Assembly: GCA_038087035.1 (NCBI GenBank)
Contig: CP051187.1
Location: 1,862,501-1,926,500 of the forward strand
Length of the DNA: 64,000 nt
Source of the DNA: Gloeotrichia echinulata CP02
GTDB lineage: Bacteria > Cyanobacteriota > Cyanobacteriia > Cyanobacteriales > Nostocaceae
Reading direction: 5' to 3'
Every line of letters starts with the position of its first letter. Within the stretch, counting starts at the first letter, position 1. The position numbers and the translations under genes are program-made. The notes under the pieces are model-generated. The model made no database searches, was not told where the DNA came from, and worked only from the letters and a program-made list of their open reading frames with translations. Shown here in pieces: positions 8,078 to 17,700 of this stretch.

Positions 8078-10216
8078 TTACCTGAAAGTAGAATTAGCAA
8101 ATACTTCAAGAGCCTGAATTCTGGTATTAATTTCCAGTAAGTCAGCTTGAATATCTTGTTGAAGCCTATTTAGACGTTCTTTTTTCTGATTTTGCTCATG
8201 CTGCATAATATTAACGATTTTCTGATAAGTGTTAATGTATGTATCAATGTGACTGTTGAGGGTATTTATCATTTGTTGAGAATAGTTTTCTAAGGATTGT
8301 TCTATTGCTTTTTCTGCTGAGTAAAAATAATCATTAATTTTGGGTTGTAGCTCGTTCCAAGAGCTATTTTGAAGTTTACTTAATGATGGACCAAAAAAAC
8401 TACCAAAAATACCACCGAATAAACTACCTAACGCCGCTCCAACAAATGTTCCCACGCCTGGGAGAATTATCGTTCCTATTACTGCTCCTGCTCCTACTCC
8501 TGCTCCTGCACCTACATCTCTATTTGATGTATTCCCTGCTGTCTTACTAAGCTCAGAGGCTACAGACATTACATTGGAAGTATTAACTTGAATAGCATCT
8601 TTAGCTATTGCTTTCGTATCTAAATTAGCTTTAGTTGATAGTGCCTGAAGATTTCGATACTGTTTGGAAAACTTTTGATCGAAGTGAACTTTAACATTCT
8701 GAAAAGAGTGATTTAGTTCGCTTGTGGCAGTCTTTAATTCTTGATCAAGAGTGGAACGAGCATTATCAAATATAGGAGAAACTTTATTCTCTAGTGCGGT
8801 TTTTAGCTCTTCTTTAGTTGTTGTATCAAAAATCAATCTTTGCAGGCTTGATATTGTATTTTCTCTACAACTAGCAACTAATTTATTCACTTTAGGTCTT
8901 GTTTGAGAAGTAGCATTTAAAATCATCTTCGAGCATTCTGTATATTGCTCAGATGTAAATGACAGTAAGTCTCGAATTACTTCACGCTCAATTGCTTCCT
9001 GCTCGTGTTTAAACTGTTCTTGTTGCTCTTTAAGATTTAATTCAGATAGACGAAAAAATTGTGTTAGTAACCTGCTTATACTTTCTGCTATTGCGACTTC
9101 TCGATTACTTTCTAAATATTCACGTAATTTTTTTTCTAGTTCTACAAACTGATCATTCCAATGCCGAAGTTTTTCTTCAACTTCTTCTGCTCCAGTGAAA
9201 ATATCTATGACTACTTGCGGTGCAGCCTCAAGCAACAATAAATGGTCTATTTTGAGATTTGATCTAAGTCTTTTTTCGATGGTTTCAATTAGCCTAGATT
9301 GCTCTTTTTGACGAATACTATCCATCTTAGTAACTATAAATACACAACGATGGATGTATTGATAAAGTGGTCCCGAAAGGAAATTAATAAGCGTATCAGA
9401 GACAGGTTGATTAGCAGGTACAACAATTACGGCTACATCAGCCTCATATTCCACAACTGTTTGAGTGACCTTCCCATGTTCTTCGTTACCAGCATTGGTT
9501 CCAGGGGTGTCTATAATAACAATTCCACCCTTGAGAAAATTAGCTGGATGGTAAATCGTAAAATTATCTAAAGCCCTTGCCAGTTCTTCTTCTGATGTTA
9601 CCATTTGCACAAATTGCTGTGGCGAAATTCCAATTACAAGAGCATCGTTTGATGTAACTAATCTGTTGGGAGGAGATGGAACTTTGGCAGTATAGGGTTG
9701 ATGTTTTAAACTATGACTTATCATTGTGGCAATGAGGATCACTACAGGTAGTAGGAGCAAGCCTAAAAGCCAAGAAGATATACTCGATAGCCAAATCATT
9801 AAAGGCATCCAGATAAATAGACTTAGAATCCACGGAACTTTATTTTTTCTGGTAGCTTTTTTAGGTTCTTCTTCAAATTTCTGAATAAAATGTTTTGGTC
9901 TTGTATTTTTGAATAATGCTTCAGCACCAAAGCTGTTAGAATAGGTTATTTTTGTTGCAGTCGCCGTTGCTACAAGGGCAGAAGTTTTCAGTAAATCATC
10001 TCGGAGCAGGGCATTAACAAATGTGCTTTTGCCACTGGAAAATTCACCAATGATGGCTAAATAAAGATTGGGGTCGTTACGACGTTTTTTAACCCTTTCT
10101 ATCTGTTTAGATAATTCTTGCCTAGCAGAGGCTGATATACTGGGTTTTTGAATGATTCTTTCTACAAATTTAATATGCTGATCGATTTTACTTGTGTATT
10201 CATTTGCCCCTGTCAT
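8078..10216 (-). CDS. Dynamin-like GTPase with transmembrane hairpin inserted in the G domain
   Basis: First gene of the four-gene unit. The open frame reaches 10267, but I prefer the ATG at 10216 because it follows AAGGTAGGTGATGAT on the minus strand, giving 712 residues. Numbering here counts from the upstream frame start. G1 is GEFSSGKST (74-82), G3 is DTPG (253-256) and G4 is TKMD (313-316). Between the G2 and G3 motifs lies a basic linker and a strongly hydrophobic double segment (about 145-183, WILSLFIWMPLMIWLSS...), an unusual place for membrane anchors. The C-terminal part has a glycine/alanine-rich hydrophobic stretch (GAGAGVGAGAVIGTIILPG...) flanked by long coiled coils, a typical paddle. 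Probably a membrane-bound dynamin. Confidence 0.82.
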   Translation of the reverse strand: MTGANEYTSKIDQHIKFVERIIQKPSISASARQELSKQIERVKKRRNDPNLYLAIIGEFSSGKSTFVNALLRDDLLKTSALVATATATKITYSNSFGAEALFKNTRPKHFIQKFEEEPKKATRKNKVPWILSLFIWMPLMIWLSSISSWLLGLLLLPVVILIATMISHSLKHQPYTAKVPSPPNRLVTSNDALVIGISPQQFVQMVTSEEELARALDNFTIYHPANFLKGGIVIIDTPGTNAGNEEHGKVTQTVVEYEADVAVIVVPANQPVSDTLINFLSGPLYQYIHRCVFIVTKMDSIRQKEQSRLIETIEKRLRSNLKIDHLLLLEAAPQVVIDIFTGAEEVEEKLRHWNDQFVELEKKLREYLESNREVAIAESISRLLTQFFRLSELNLKEQQEQFKHEQEAIEREVIRDLLSFTSEQYTECSKMILNATSQTRPKVNKLVASCRENTISSLQRLIFDTTTKEELKTALENKVSPIFDNARSTLDQELKTATSELNHSFQNVKVHFDQKFSKQYRNLQALSTKANLDTKAIAKDAIQVNTSNVMSVASELSKTAGNTSNRDVGAGAGVGAGAVIGTIILPGVGTFVGAALGSLFGGIFGSFFGPSLSKLQNSSWNELQPKINDYFYSAEKAIEQSLENYSQQMINTLNSHIDTYINTYQKIVNIMQHEQNQKKERLNRLQQDIQADLLEINTRIQALEVFANSTFR

Positions 10217-10267
10217 ATCATCACCTACCTTGAAATTAATACCAGAATGAGCATTATTTAGCCTCAA

Positions 10268-10520
10268 CTCCAGTACAGTAATAACTCCAGTATACTGAAG
10301 TAAATTAATAACTATAGTATACCGGATAACATCTACAGTATTTCTTATTTTTACATTTTTTTACATTGTAGTCATTATAAATTCTTAGTGTTTTGTGGAA
10401 AAGGTCAGTAGATCACAAACTTTTTCCCAAAGGGCGATCGCTTACAAATTTTGTAGTCAATGATACTTTTTATCAGTTGCTGTTGAAGCAAGTAGGCAGG
10501 GGAAAGATAAGAATTGATTA
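10268..10520 (-). promoter_or_regulatory. Upstream region of the dynamin cassette with a perfect palindrome
   Basis: Within 80 bp upstream of the chosen start there is a perfect 10-bp palindrome CAGTATACTG (10288-10297) and related half-sites (AGTACAGTAATAAC at 10273-10286, ATAGTATACCGG at 10314-10325). This arrangement is compatible with a repressor operator overlapping the promoter, but no regulator gene lies in the cassette. The rest is AT-rich and no promoter box is assigned. Confidence 0.35.
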
Positions 10521-10688
10521 GAGGTTGAGCCGAGATAAGGGCTAGCGCGGAAATAAGAACTGAAAACCCTTGATTTTTCGTTACCTATAACAGCGTCGGG
10601 TAAAATAAAGTAGCAAATGACCAAACCTATGTATGGCAAGCATTTCCAGCCTCTATTTCCGAAATCGCAGCTATCTCGGCTCAACCTC
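10521..10688. repeat. Miniature inverted-repeat element, family 1, copy b
   Basis: 168 bp, the same orientation as the copy at 2532-2699 and differing from it at one position. It has perfect 17-bp terminal inverted repeats and TA on both sides. Together the two copies bracket the dynamin/peptidase operon, which makes homologous excision or earlier acquisition by recombination possible. Confidence 0.88.
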
Positions 10689-10767
10689 TAGTTAGCGATC
10701 AATTGTTGTACAGATGTACAGTGATTTTTTGTTTCTCACTGTACATTTGGATTACGAGCTTATCTGC

Positions 10768-11013
10768 TTACGGCGCTGGGCAATTGAAAGGTATACCATA
10801 TGCAGCAGCTGGAGTATTTCCACTCTGGTTAAAGTACAAGTTTACTCCAGGAAAATTAACATAATTTTGTATTTCGATGAGTAAATCGTTCTTTCCAGGA
10901 GCGAAACCAGTAAGAGTAAAAGCAAAGTCACCATTACCTACTCCATTGGTATTAAAAGTATAAGACGGGATAACAATGGGTGCTGCACCATTTCGTTTAA
11001 CGGCTATCGACAA
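10768..11013 (-). CDS. Small hypothetical protein, possibly a truncated remnant
   Basis: 81 residues with a TTG as the only start in frame. The sequence (IPSYTFNTNGVGNGDFAFTL...GKNDLLIEIQNYVNFPG...) looks like beta-strand-rich secreted material, but no family is recognised. No signal peptide is present. The frame stays open upstream into 11040-11064, where it meets a piece of miniature element family 1 (GATAAAATAAAGTAGCA), so the original N-terminus may have been lost. It may be a pseudogene. Confidence 0.35.
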   Translation of the reverse strand: MSIAVKRNGAAPIVIPSYTFNTNGVGNGDFAFTLTGFAPGKNDLLIEIQNYVNFPGVNLYFNQSGNTPAAAYGIPFNCPAP

Positions 11014-11336
11014 GGTTTTATTAATCTGATTTGTTTTATGCGCTTCGGATAAAATAAAGTAGCATTAGAATTTGACATAAATCAAATATCTGAAAACATT
11101 TTATAGCTATCCTGTTACAGGATTCACCGTTTTTGAGTTTGCCACAATCAAGATAAATTCAACTGTGACGAACATAACAAAACAGAGCAATATAATTGCT
11201 CTGTAACTGCTTTTTTTAGCTATAAATTGAACTGATGTAATTCAGTATTGCCGATTACAGATTGAAAAATAAAGAAGAAAAATATTTTTTAATTTCTTTA
11301 TTTTTTATTCCGTTTTTTCAGTAACCAGCAATTTTA
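11014..11336. other. Intergenic region downstream of hglB
   Basis: AT-rich. It contains a fragment related to miniature element family 1 at 11040-11064 and the terminator hairpin at 11182-11204. Nothing else is recognised. Confidence 0.5.
11182..11204. terminator. Bidirectional-looking terminator after the hgl operon
   Basis: A perfect 10-bp stem (ACAGAGCAAT paired with ATTGCTCTGT) with a 3-nt loop. On the minus strand it is followed by TTTTGTTATGTT, as expected for the end of the hglB transcript 133 bp downstream of its stop. On the plus strand a T7 tract follows seven bases after the stem. Confidence 0.65.
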
Positions 11337-12842
11337 TTAAGCAACACTTAAGAAACCAGTCTGAATTAAGTAAGAGGTGTAAGTCATCAATAATTGGGTG
11401 TCGATTGACGGACAAACGATGGAACTTCCTGCTAAAGCCTGAAGGGTATCTTCACAGCTAATATGGGGTCTTCTGGATTGCAGGTATAAATCTGGAATGG
11501 TCAATTGTTCATCAGACCAGCGTTCTAATAAGAAAGGTCGCAGGGTATATAAAGGATTGTCTACAGAAGAGACATTATTGATTAATTCTGCTTGCCATTG
11601 TTCATAAGGCATTTTCTCAACTGGATAACCGAAGGATTGTATCCAGTTAATTAAACCGCTTAAAGGAACAGGTTGGGGATGTTGCAAGTGGAAGGCTTTA
11701 CCTATGGATTCTTTTTGCATCGATAGATAAACAATGGCTTTGCTAACATAGTCTACAGGAGACATATCTAACATATATTCTACATCGGGAAAACTTCCCA
11801 TTTGTAGACAGCCTTTGACCATCAAATTGATAAAATCATGGGTGTTACAAACACCTGTGGTGCTATCTCCAGAAATTAATGGTGGTCTGTGGATAGTCAC
11901 AGGAAGACCTCTTTCACCGGCAATCTTAACTAACTTTTCGGCAACCCATTTAGTTTGGGAGTAACCTAGAAAAATTCCTTCCCAATGATTGAAATCATCC
12001 TGTTCTTTGACCACCTTACCAGCATAAGCTGTTGATTCAAAAACAGCGACACTAGAAACGTAATGCACAGGCTTGACTTTGACTTTACATGCCAATCTTA
12101 AAACTTCTTCTGTTCCTAAAACATTGGCTGTCTTGAGTGCTGAATAGGGAAAAACATAATTCAGCAAAGCTGCACTGTGATAAATGGTGTCAATATTGGC
12201 TGCTAGAATTTGAAATTGTTCTGCACCAATACCCAATAGTGGTTGAGATAAATCACCGATAATAGGCACTATTCGGGAATTGTATTTATCATCCCAAATT
12301 GCATAGGATTTCAGATTTTTTTCTAGCTTGCTTTTGCCTTCTTGAACATCAGCAGCACGCACTAAACAATAGATATCGGCGTTGGTATGCTGTAGTAGTT
12401 CGCGAATAATAAAAGCTCCTAAAAAGCCTGTGCCCCCAGTTAAAAAGATATTCTGGGGTGTACCTACAAAAACTTGAGAGGCGGCGTCAGGACGAATGGT
12501 GGGGTCAAGAACAGCTTCGGCGCTTAAATCTAGGACTTGAGAATTTGTTTGACGGTCAGATTTTGTATCTTGTACATCTGACTTTTCTTCTAATTCTTCG
12601 GCTAAACGTTGTGAAAGCGATGCAATATTTGGATAATGCCACAAGAGAAGAGGAGACGGTTGAAATCCCAGCAATTTCTCTAATTTACTCACGAGAACCA
12701 TTGCTTGGGCTGAATCTAAACCGTAGTTTTCTAAATTTTCTTCGATATCTATCTCTTGATTTTCAACTCCAATTAACTCAGCTAGATTAGATACTAGCCA
12801 GACTTGAATATCTGCGGCACTATAATAATGTTTTAGAGTCAT
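11337..12842 (-). CDS. hglB: Heterocyst glycolipid ACP-thioester reductase HglB (HetM)
   Basis: 501 residues, close to the length of Anabaena HetM/HglB as I recall it. An N-terminal carrier domain has the phosphopantetheine Ser44 in GLDSAQAM. A C-terminal thioester-reductase domain of the extended short-chain dehydrogenase type has the NAD(P)-binding FLTGGTGFLGAFI near residue 133 and a YxxxK site (GYSQTKWVAEK). It should accept the finished acyl chain and release it reductively as a fatty alcohol, the glycolipid aglycone. It begins 2 bp after hglA ends and is the last gene of the operon. The carrier domain is a substrate for HetI. Confidence 0.92.
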   Translation of the reverse strand: MTLKHYYSAADIQVWLVSNLAELIGVENQEIDIEENLENYGLDSAQAMVLVSKLEKLLGFQPSPLLLWHYPNIASLSQRLAEELEEKSDVQDTKSDRQTNSQVLDLSAEAVLDPTIRPDAASQVFVGTPQNIFLTGGTGFLGAFIIRELLQHTNADIYCLVRAADVQEGKSKLEKNLKSYAIWDDKYNSRIVPIIGDLSQPLLGIGAEQFQILAANIDTIYHSAALLNYVFPYSALKTANVLGTEEVLRLACKVKVKPVHYVSSVAVFESTAYAGKVVKEQDDFNHWEGIFLGYSQTKWVAEKLVKIAGERGLPVTIHRPPLISGDSTTGVCNTHDFINLMVKGCLQMGSFPDVEYMLDMSPVDYVSKAIVYLSMQKESIGKAFHLQHPQPVPLSGLINWIQSFGYPVEKMPYEQWQAELINNVSSVDNPLYTLRPFLLERWSDEQLTIPDLYLQSRRPHISCEDTLQALAGSSIVCPSIDTQLLMTYTSYLIQTGFLSVA

Positions 12843-12844
12843 TT

Positions 12845-14515
12845 TTACATCTCCAATGTAGAATGTTCTGGGCGATATTGACTGTAGTAATCGGGGAGTT
12901 GTAGTCCCTGGATTTTCAAACTTTGAATTCGGTATAAAAATGCTGTACCAGTCATAATGTGGTTAGCAACATCAACTACTTTGCGATTATGAGGTTCAGC
13001 TAAGTAAGTACCACGCACCCAGTCGTTAAAGCCACCCATTGCTGGACCACACCAAATTTGATAATCGACTTCGCGACCTTTTTCTCCAGAATTAGACCAG
13101 CGAGAAGATAATCCTAAATACCAGCGGAAAATCAACGCCATTTTTAGTTTGGAATTATTAACTGCTTTACCCAGCTTTTCGGGATTTCGTTGAGATAAAT
13201 AAGCAGCCGTTCCTTCCCAAACTTCTGCAATACTCTTGCGAAAAACTTGTTTTTCTAATTTCTCTCTTTCTGCAAGCGGTATTTCTTCAATCGAGTTATA
13301 ACTGCGGTATAACTCATATAATTTCTGCGCTCGCATCGGGAACATTGTCCCCCGTTTGAGGACTTGTAATTTCACCCCCATTTCAAACATATCTGCAGCG
13401 GGAGCCATCATTACATCAGCCATCTCGGCTTGAGCTAATAACTTTTTGGTATGTTCACAAGCTCCAGATTCAATGCAGGATTGATTAATGGAACCTGTCA
13501 CCACATAAGCCGCACCCATCATAAAGCTAGCTAAAGCAGATTGTGGTGTAGCAATTCCTCCGGCTACTCCGACACGAATAGTTTGAGAGTAATGATATTG
13601 TGCTTGAATTTCATCTCTTAAAGCCATGATGGAAGGTAAGAGACAAACCAAAGGACGATTATCTGTATGACCGCCAGAATCTGCTTCGACGGTAATATCA
13701 TCAGCCATTGGCACTTTAGCTGCTAAAGTTGCTTGTAATTCAGTAATTAGTTTTTGCTCAACGAGTTCTTTGAGCATTCTGGCTGGTGCTGGTTGCAGAA
13801 ATTTGCTAGCAACTTCTCGGCGCGAAATTTTGGCGATGACTTTGTTTTTAATTTCAATTTGATTAGCTGCATTTAAACTTAGTCCTGCAGCACGATAATA
13901 GACTATGTTGGCGGTTAAGTCTAAAAATGCTGAGGCTTCTACAGTTCTCACCCCATATTTGAGGAACAAATCCACAGCACGGCGTTCAATTGCAGGTTCA
14001 TTAGGACTGTGAATTAAATTAACAGCGTAGGGACCATGAGGTAAGGCTTGTTGAATGCGATTAATGGCGGCTTCTAAACGGTCTGGACTTAAACCACCTG
14101 CACCAAAGGAACTCAATATTTTATTTTTTCCGAGTGCAATAACCATTTCTTCAGAAGCAATTCCGCCAGCCATCGCACCAGTCGCATAGGCGTATTTTAC
14201 TCCATGAAAGGAGAGAAAATTTGGGTCTCCTAACTGTTGAATGCGGATTGGTGGTATAGATGTGAGTAGTTGTACTTGTGTTGTGATTCCGTTATCAGCA
14301 GGAGATAAATAACCGTCGTTAGTGACTCCTATTTTACCGGCAACTTTGACGATATAACAGGGTTTATCTAAGGACTGTAATTTATCTATGATGGCTATTT
14401 TGTCAAAAGATATACAATCTAATGAACCTTTCCAGATGAGGTTTTGACTGTAGGTATAGGGGGTAAATCCTAGACCATTATTGTGTTTACTTAGTGGCGT
14501 ATCTACAGTGGTCAC
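12845..14515 (-). CDS. hglA: PfaD-like enoyl reductase, HglA
   Basis: 556 residues of the PfaD/2-nitropropane dioxygenase-like FMN enoyl reductase group, which works with polyunsaturated-fatty-acid-type polyketide synthases. Recognisable parts are GAGGLSPDRLEAAI, VNLIHSPNEPAIERRAV, the TVEADSGGHTDNRPLVCLLP nucleotide/FMN segment and GVAGGIATPQSALASFMMGA. In the pathway it should reduce the enoyl intermediate after dehydration. It lies 191 bp after hglC and 2 bp before hglB. The symbol follows the Anabaena order hglD-hglC-hglA-hglB as I recall it. Confidence 0.85.
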   Translation of the reverse strand: MTTVDTPLSKHNNGLGFTPYTYSQNLIWKGSLDCISFDKIAIIDKLQSLDKPCYIVKVAGKIGVTNDGYLSPADNGITTQVQLLTSIPPIRIQQLGDPNFLSFHGVKYAYATGAMAGGIASEEMVIALGKNKILSSFGAGGLSPDRLEAAINRIQQALPHGPYAVNLIHSPNEPAIERRAVDLFLKYGVRTVEASAFLDLTANIVYYRAAGLSLNAANQIEIKNKVIAKISRREVASKFLQPAPARMLKELVEQKLITELQATLAAKVPMADDITVEADSGGHTDNRPLVCLLPSIMALRDEIQAQYHYSQTIRVGVAGGIATPQSALASFMMGAAYVVTGSINQSCIESGACEHTKKLLAQAEMADVMMAPAADMFEMGVKLQVLKRGTMFPMRAQKLYELYRSYNSIEEIPLAEREKLEKQVFRKSIAEVWEGTAAYLSQRNPEKLGKAVNNSKLKMALIFRWYLGLSSRWSNSGEKGREVDYQIWCGPAMGGFNDWVRGTYLAEPHNRKVVDVANHIMTGTAFLYRIQSLKIQGLQLPDYYSQYRPEHSTLEM

Positions 14516-14706
14516 GCTAGTTATCCCTCAAATTATCAGCAATGGGTTCTAAAGGGTGAATGTTGATTTGCTTTGTAGTAGGGCTAAAGAGCAGAAAATT
14601 TTTGCTAATGCGCTACTACAAACATAATTTTTGACTTTGACCTGACTGGAAAATAAGACCCCACCCCTACCCCCTCCCCGCAAGCAAGGAGGGGAATGAT
14701 GGCTAC

Positions 14707-17700
14707 TTATTTGGATTCTTCATGCAGTAAATTTTGAGCGCAAGTCATTTGTAGTTGAATGATTTCGCTCATCTGCTGACTAAATTCCTGTCTAGCTTTT
14801 AAGAAAGCACTGTGGGCTTTAGTTACATTGGAATTGTTAGTATTCAGTTTGTGATACTGGGACTTATTTAAATCGAGCATATTGATAGTGTTCGCCAGTT
14901 CGCTAGTTATATGAGATGAGGACAAAATGGGTTGAGTAATCTGCTGTGTTGTGGTAGTTATCTCAGAAGATTGTAATTGTTCTACTGGCACTAAACCGTG
15001 TTCATTGATAGTTTTTGGGGTGGTTTTTTCTGGCTGGGTTGGTGATGGTAATATTTGCTGAGTTTGACTATTATTAGCAATGGTTTCATCTTCTTGATTA
15101 TTTAGAGAATCTATAATTTCTAATTCTCTAGATAATGGTATGTTTTGATGCGGAATATTTACAGAACTAACTCTGTATTGACTGGCTACATTTTGGAATA
15201 GTTGACGATTTTCTTCGGTTAAAATTGTGGCAGTAATTGAGTTACCTCCTAATGTAATATTTCTGACGGTTAATTTACTTTGCTTGCCTGTTTCTGGTGA
15301 AAGATTGTACAGAGGTGATAAATCTAAATTAACTCGATGACTGAGGAGTTTTGCTAGTGCTTTGAGAATAGAAGTATGGTCATCCATACCTCTTCTATTG
15401 AGGGATACGGTGATGTGTTCTTGGTTGTCTAGGATTTTATCAATCCAGCGAGAACAGACACCACCAGCGCCTGCTTCGATAAAGATTTTGACACCATCGT
15501 TATAGACGCGGTTAACTAATCGGGGAAAGTCAAGTTGTTGGCTTAGTCCTTTAGCTATACTGTGAGCAATGGTATTACTCTCAAGTGTGATAGGTTGATA
15601 CTCAGCAGCTGAGTAAAACACCATTCCGGGCATATTTTGGGATGATGGAAAAGTGTTTATTTTTACCAATTCTTCGTATTCCGAACGCATGGCTTCACAA
15701 TGGATTACATGGTCGAAGGGAGCGGTAAAAGCATTGCAACCAAGACTTTTAATTACTCTTTGACAAGCTGCTGGTTCACCAGCGATTAATACTTCTTCTT
15801 GTGTATTAATCTGAGTTAAATAAACCCGACTCTCATTTTTTAAAGCTTCTCTGACCTGGGATGGACTGGCCATGAGAACGTAGTTACACCAAAAATTATG
15901 GTCTAAAGTAAAGGAGGTTTGTGGTAATCCCCAATACTCACGCACTGCATTTTTTGGACCTGATAATCTGTCTCCAAATAAAGCCGATGAGTTAAAGGAA
16001 TTACTCCCTTCATAAAAATTGCTCCAAACCCCTTGAGCAACCATCATGCTAGTTTCACCAAGGCTATAGCCAAACACATATTTTGGGATGACTTGAAATT
16101 CATCACGCAGAACTGTTGTGATGAGTCTGGTAAAGAAAATTTCGGATTCAAACATTGCTAAATGATTGTCTAGCAATTGCTTTTCTAGAGTTTCCAGTTG
16201 CCTAGTTGACAATTTACTTAAGCTTCTGGGAAAAACTAGTTTTTCCACATCGGAAACACGTTTATAAAGACTTGTGACAAAAGGGTCTTGCTGGATTTGG
16301 GGAAATAAACGGAAAAGATGCCGACCAATACCAACATAAGAATTGACTGCTGCTGGATAAACGTAAGCAACTTCTCCTTTTTTACCCAGTGGTTTAGCTG
16401 TAAAATAACTGCCTATTGGTGTTTGCCAGTCTGTTCCTTGCTCAAAGGCACTATTAATACCTTTGCGAGATGATGCGATTTCTTTGAGTAGTTCTTTTTT
16501 GTTTTTTCCGGTGATGGCTAAGGCGTATTTAGCTGCAGAATGTTGCTGAAATTTAGCAAAGGTCTGGCTAGCAGCATCTGATAAAAAACTAGCATTTTCG
16601 ATAGTTTCTTGGAGATTATTTACAGCCTCTAGTACATCCGATTGATTATCGGCTGCTATCGGGAACAGATAAAAAGGACGTTGCTGCAAATATTTGCTGC
16701 TGGGTTGTTTTTGCTCTGGTTCTTCTGACAAGATTAAATGGGCAAAAGTCCCATCAAATCCTATACTATTAATCGCTGCAATTCTGTGGCTACTGTCTTT
16801 ACCAAGAAACCAAGGTCTTGATTCTGTGGCAACATAGAAGGGACTCCTTTCCCATACTTGTGGTGTTTTCACACCGGACCAGTTGGGGGTGGCGGGAATA
16901 TAGTTATGATAGATACAGAGAGCGGTTTTAATTAGGCTGGCAATTCCCGATGCAACATAGGTGTTACCAATATTGGCTTTGACACTACCTATAGCACAGT
17001 GTAAACCATTTCCCACCGAGGGATAAGCCTGGAGGATACCGGTGATTTCTGCTTCGTCTTCGTGGGGAATACCACTACCACAAACTTCTAGATAGTTAAC
17101 ATCTGGAGGTTTAATTCCTGCTATCTGAAAAGCTTGTTTGCAGATTTGGTTGACTGTTCCTCCGTCTACAGAAGTGGAATTGGCTTTTCCAAAGCTAATA
17201 GCATCAATGACTGCATAGATGCGTTCGCCGTTTTGTTTGGCTAGGTCGTGACGCTTAAGAACCACTGCACCGGCGCCTTCGCCAACTGTCCAGCCATTGG
17301 CTTTCTGGTCATAACTTAAGGTGTTGGCGCCTGTATTAATTTTTGCGCCTTGGTTTCGCAATAAGACATTTTCTACCCCACCAGCCAAATCAACGGCGCC
17401 GACGAGGACTGTATCTACTTCCCCTGTCATTAGTAACATTTCTGCTACTTCTAAAGCCTTGAAGGTCGAAGTTTCGCCGGCGGTGATGGTAAATGAAGGA
17501 CCGGTGAAATTCCACAAAGAAGAAATCCGACTCGCCATGATATTGGCGATGTAACTGAGATATTCTCCAATATCTACTTGCTGGTGAACACTATCTTTAA
17601 CAATGGTTTCCAGTTGAGCAATTTTGTCTGCTGGTAAGGCAATTTTCGCTGCATTTAAGCCATCTTTAATCTGCCATGATAAATTCCATCTTTGCTGTAG

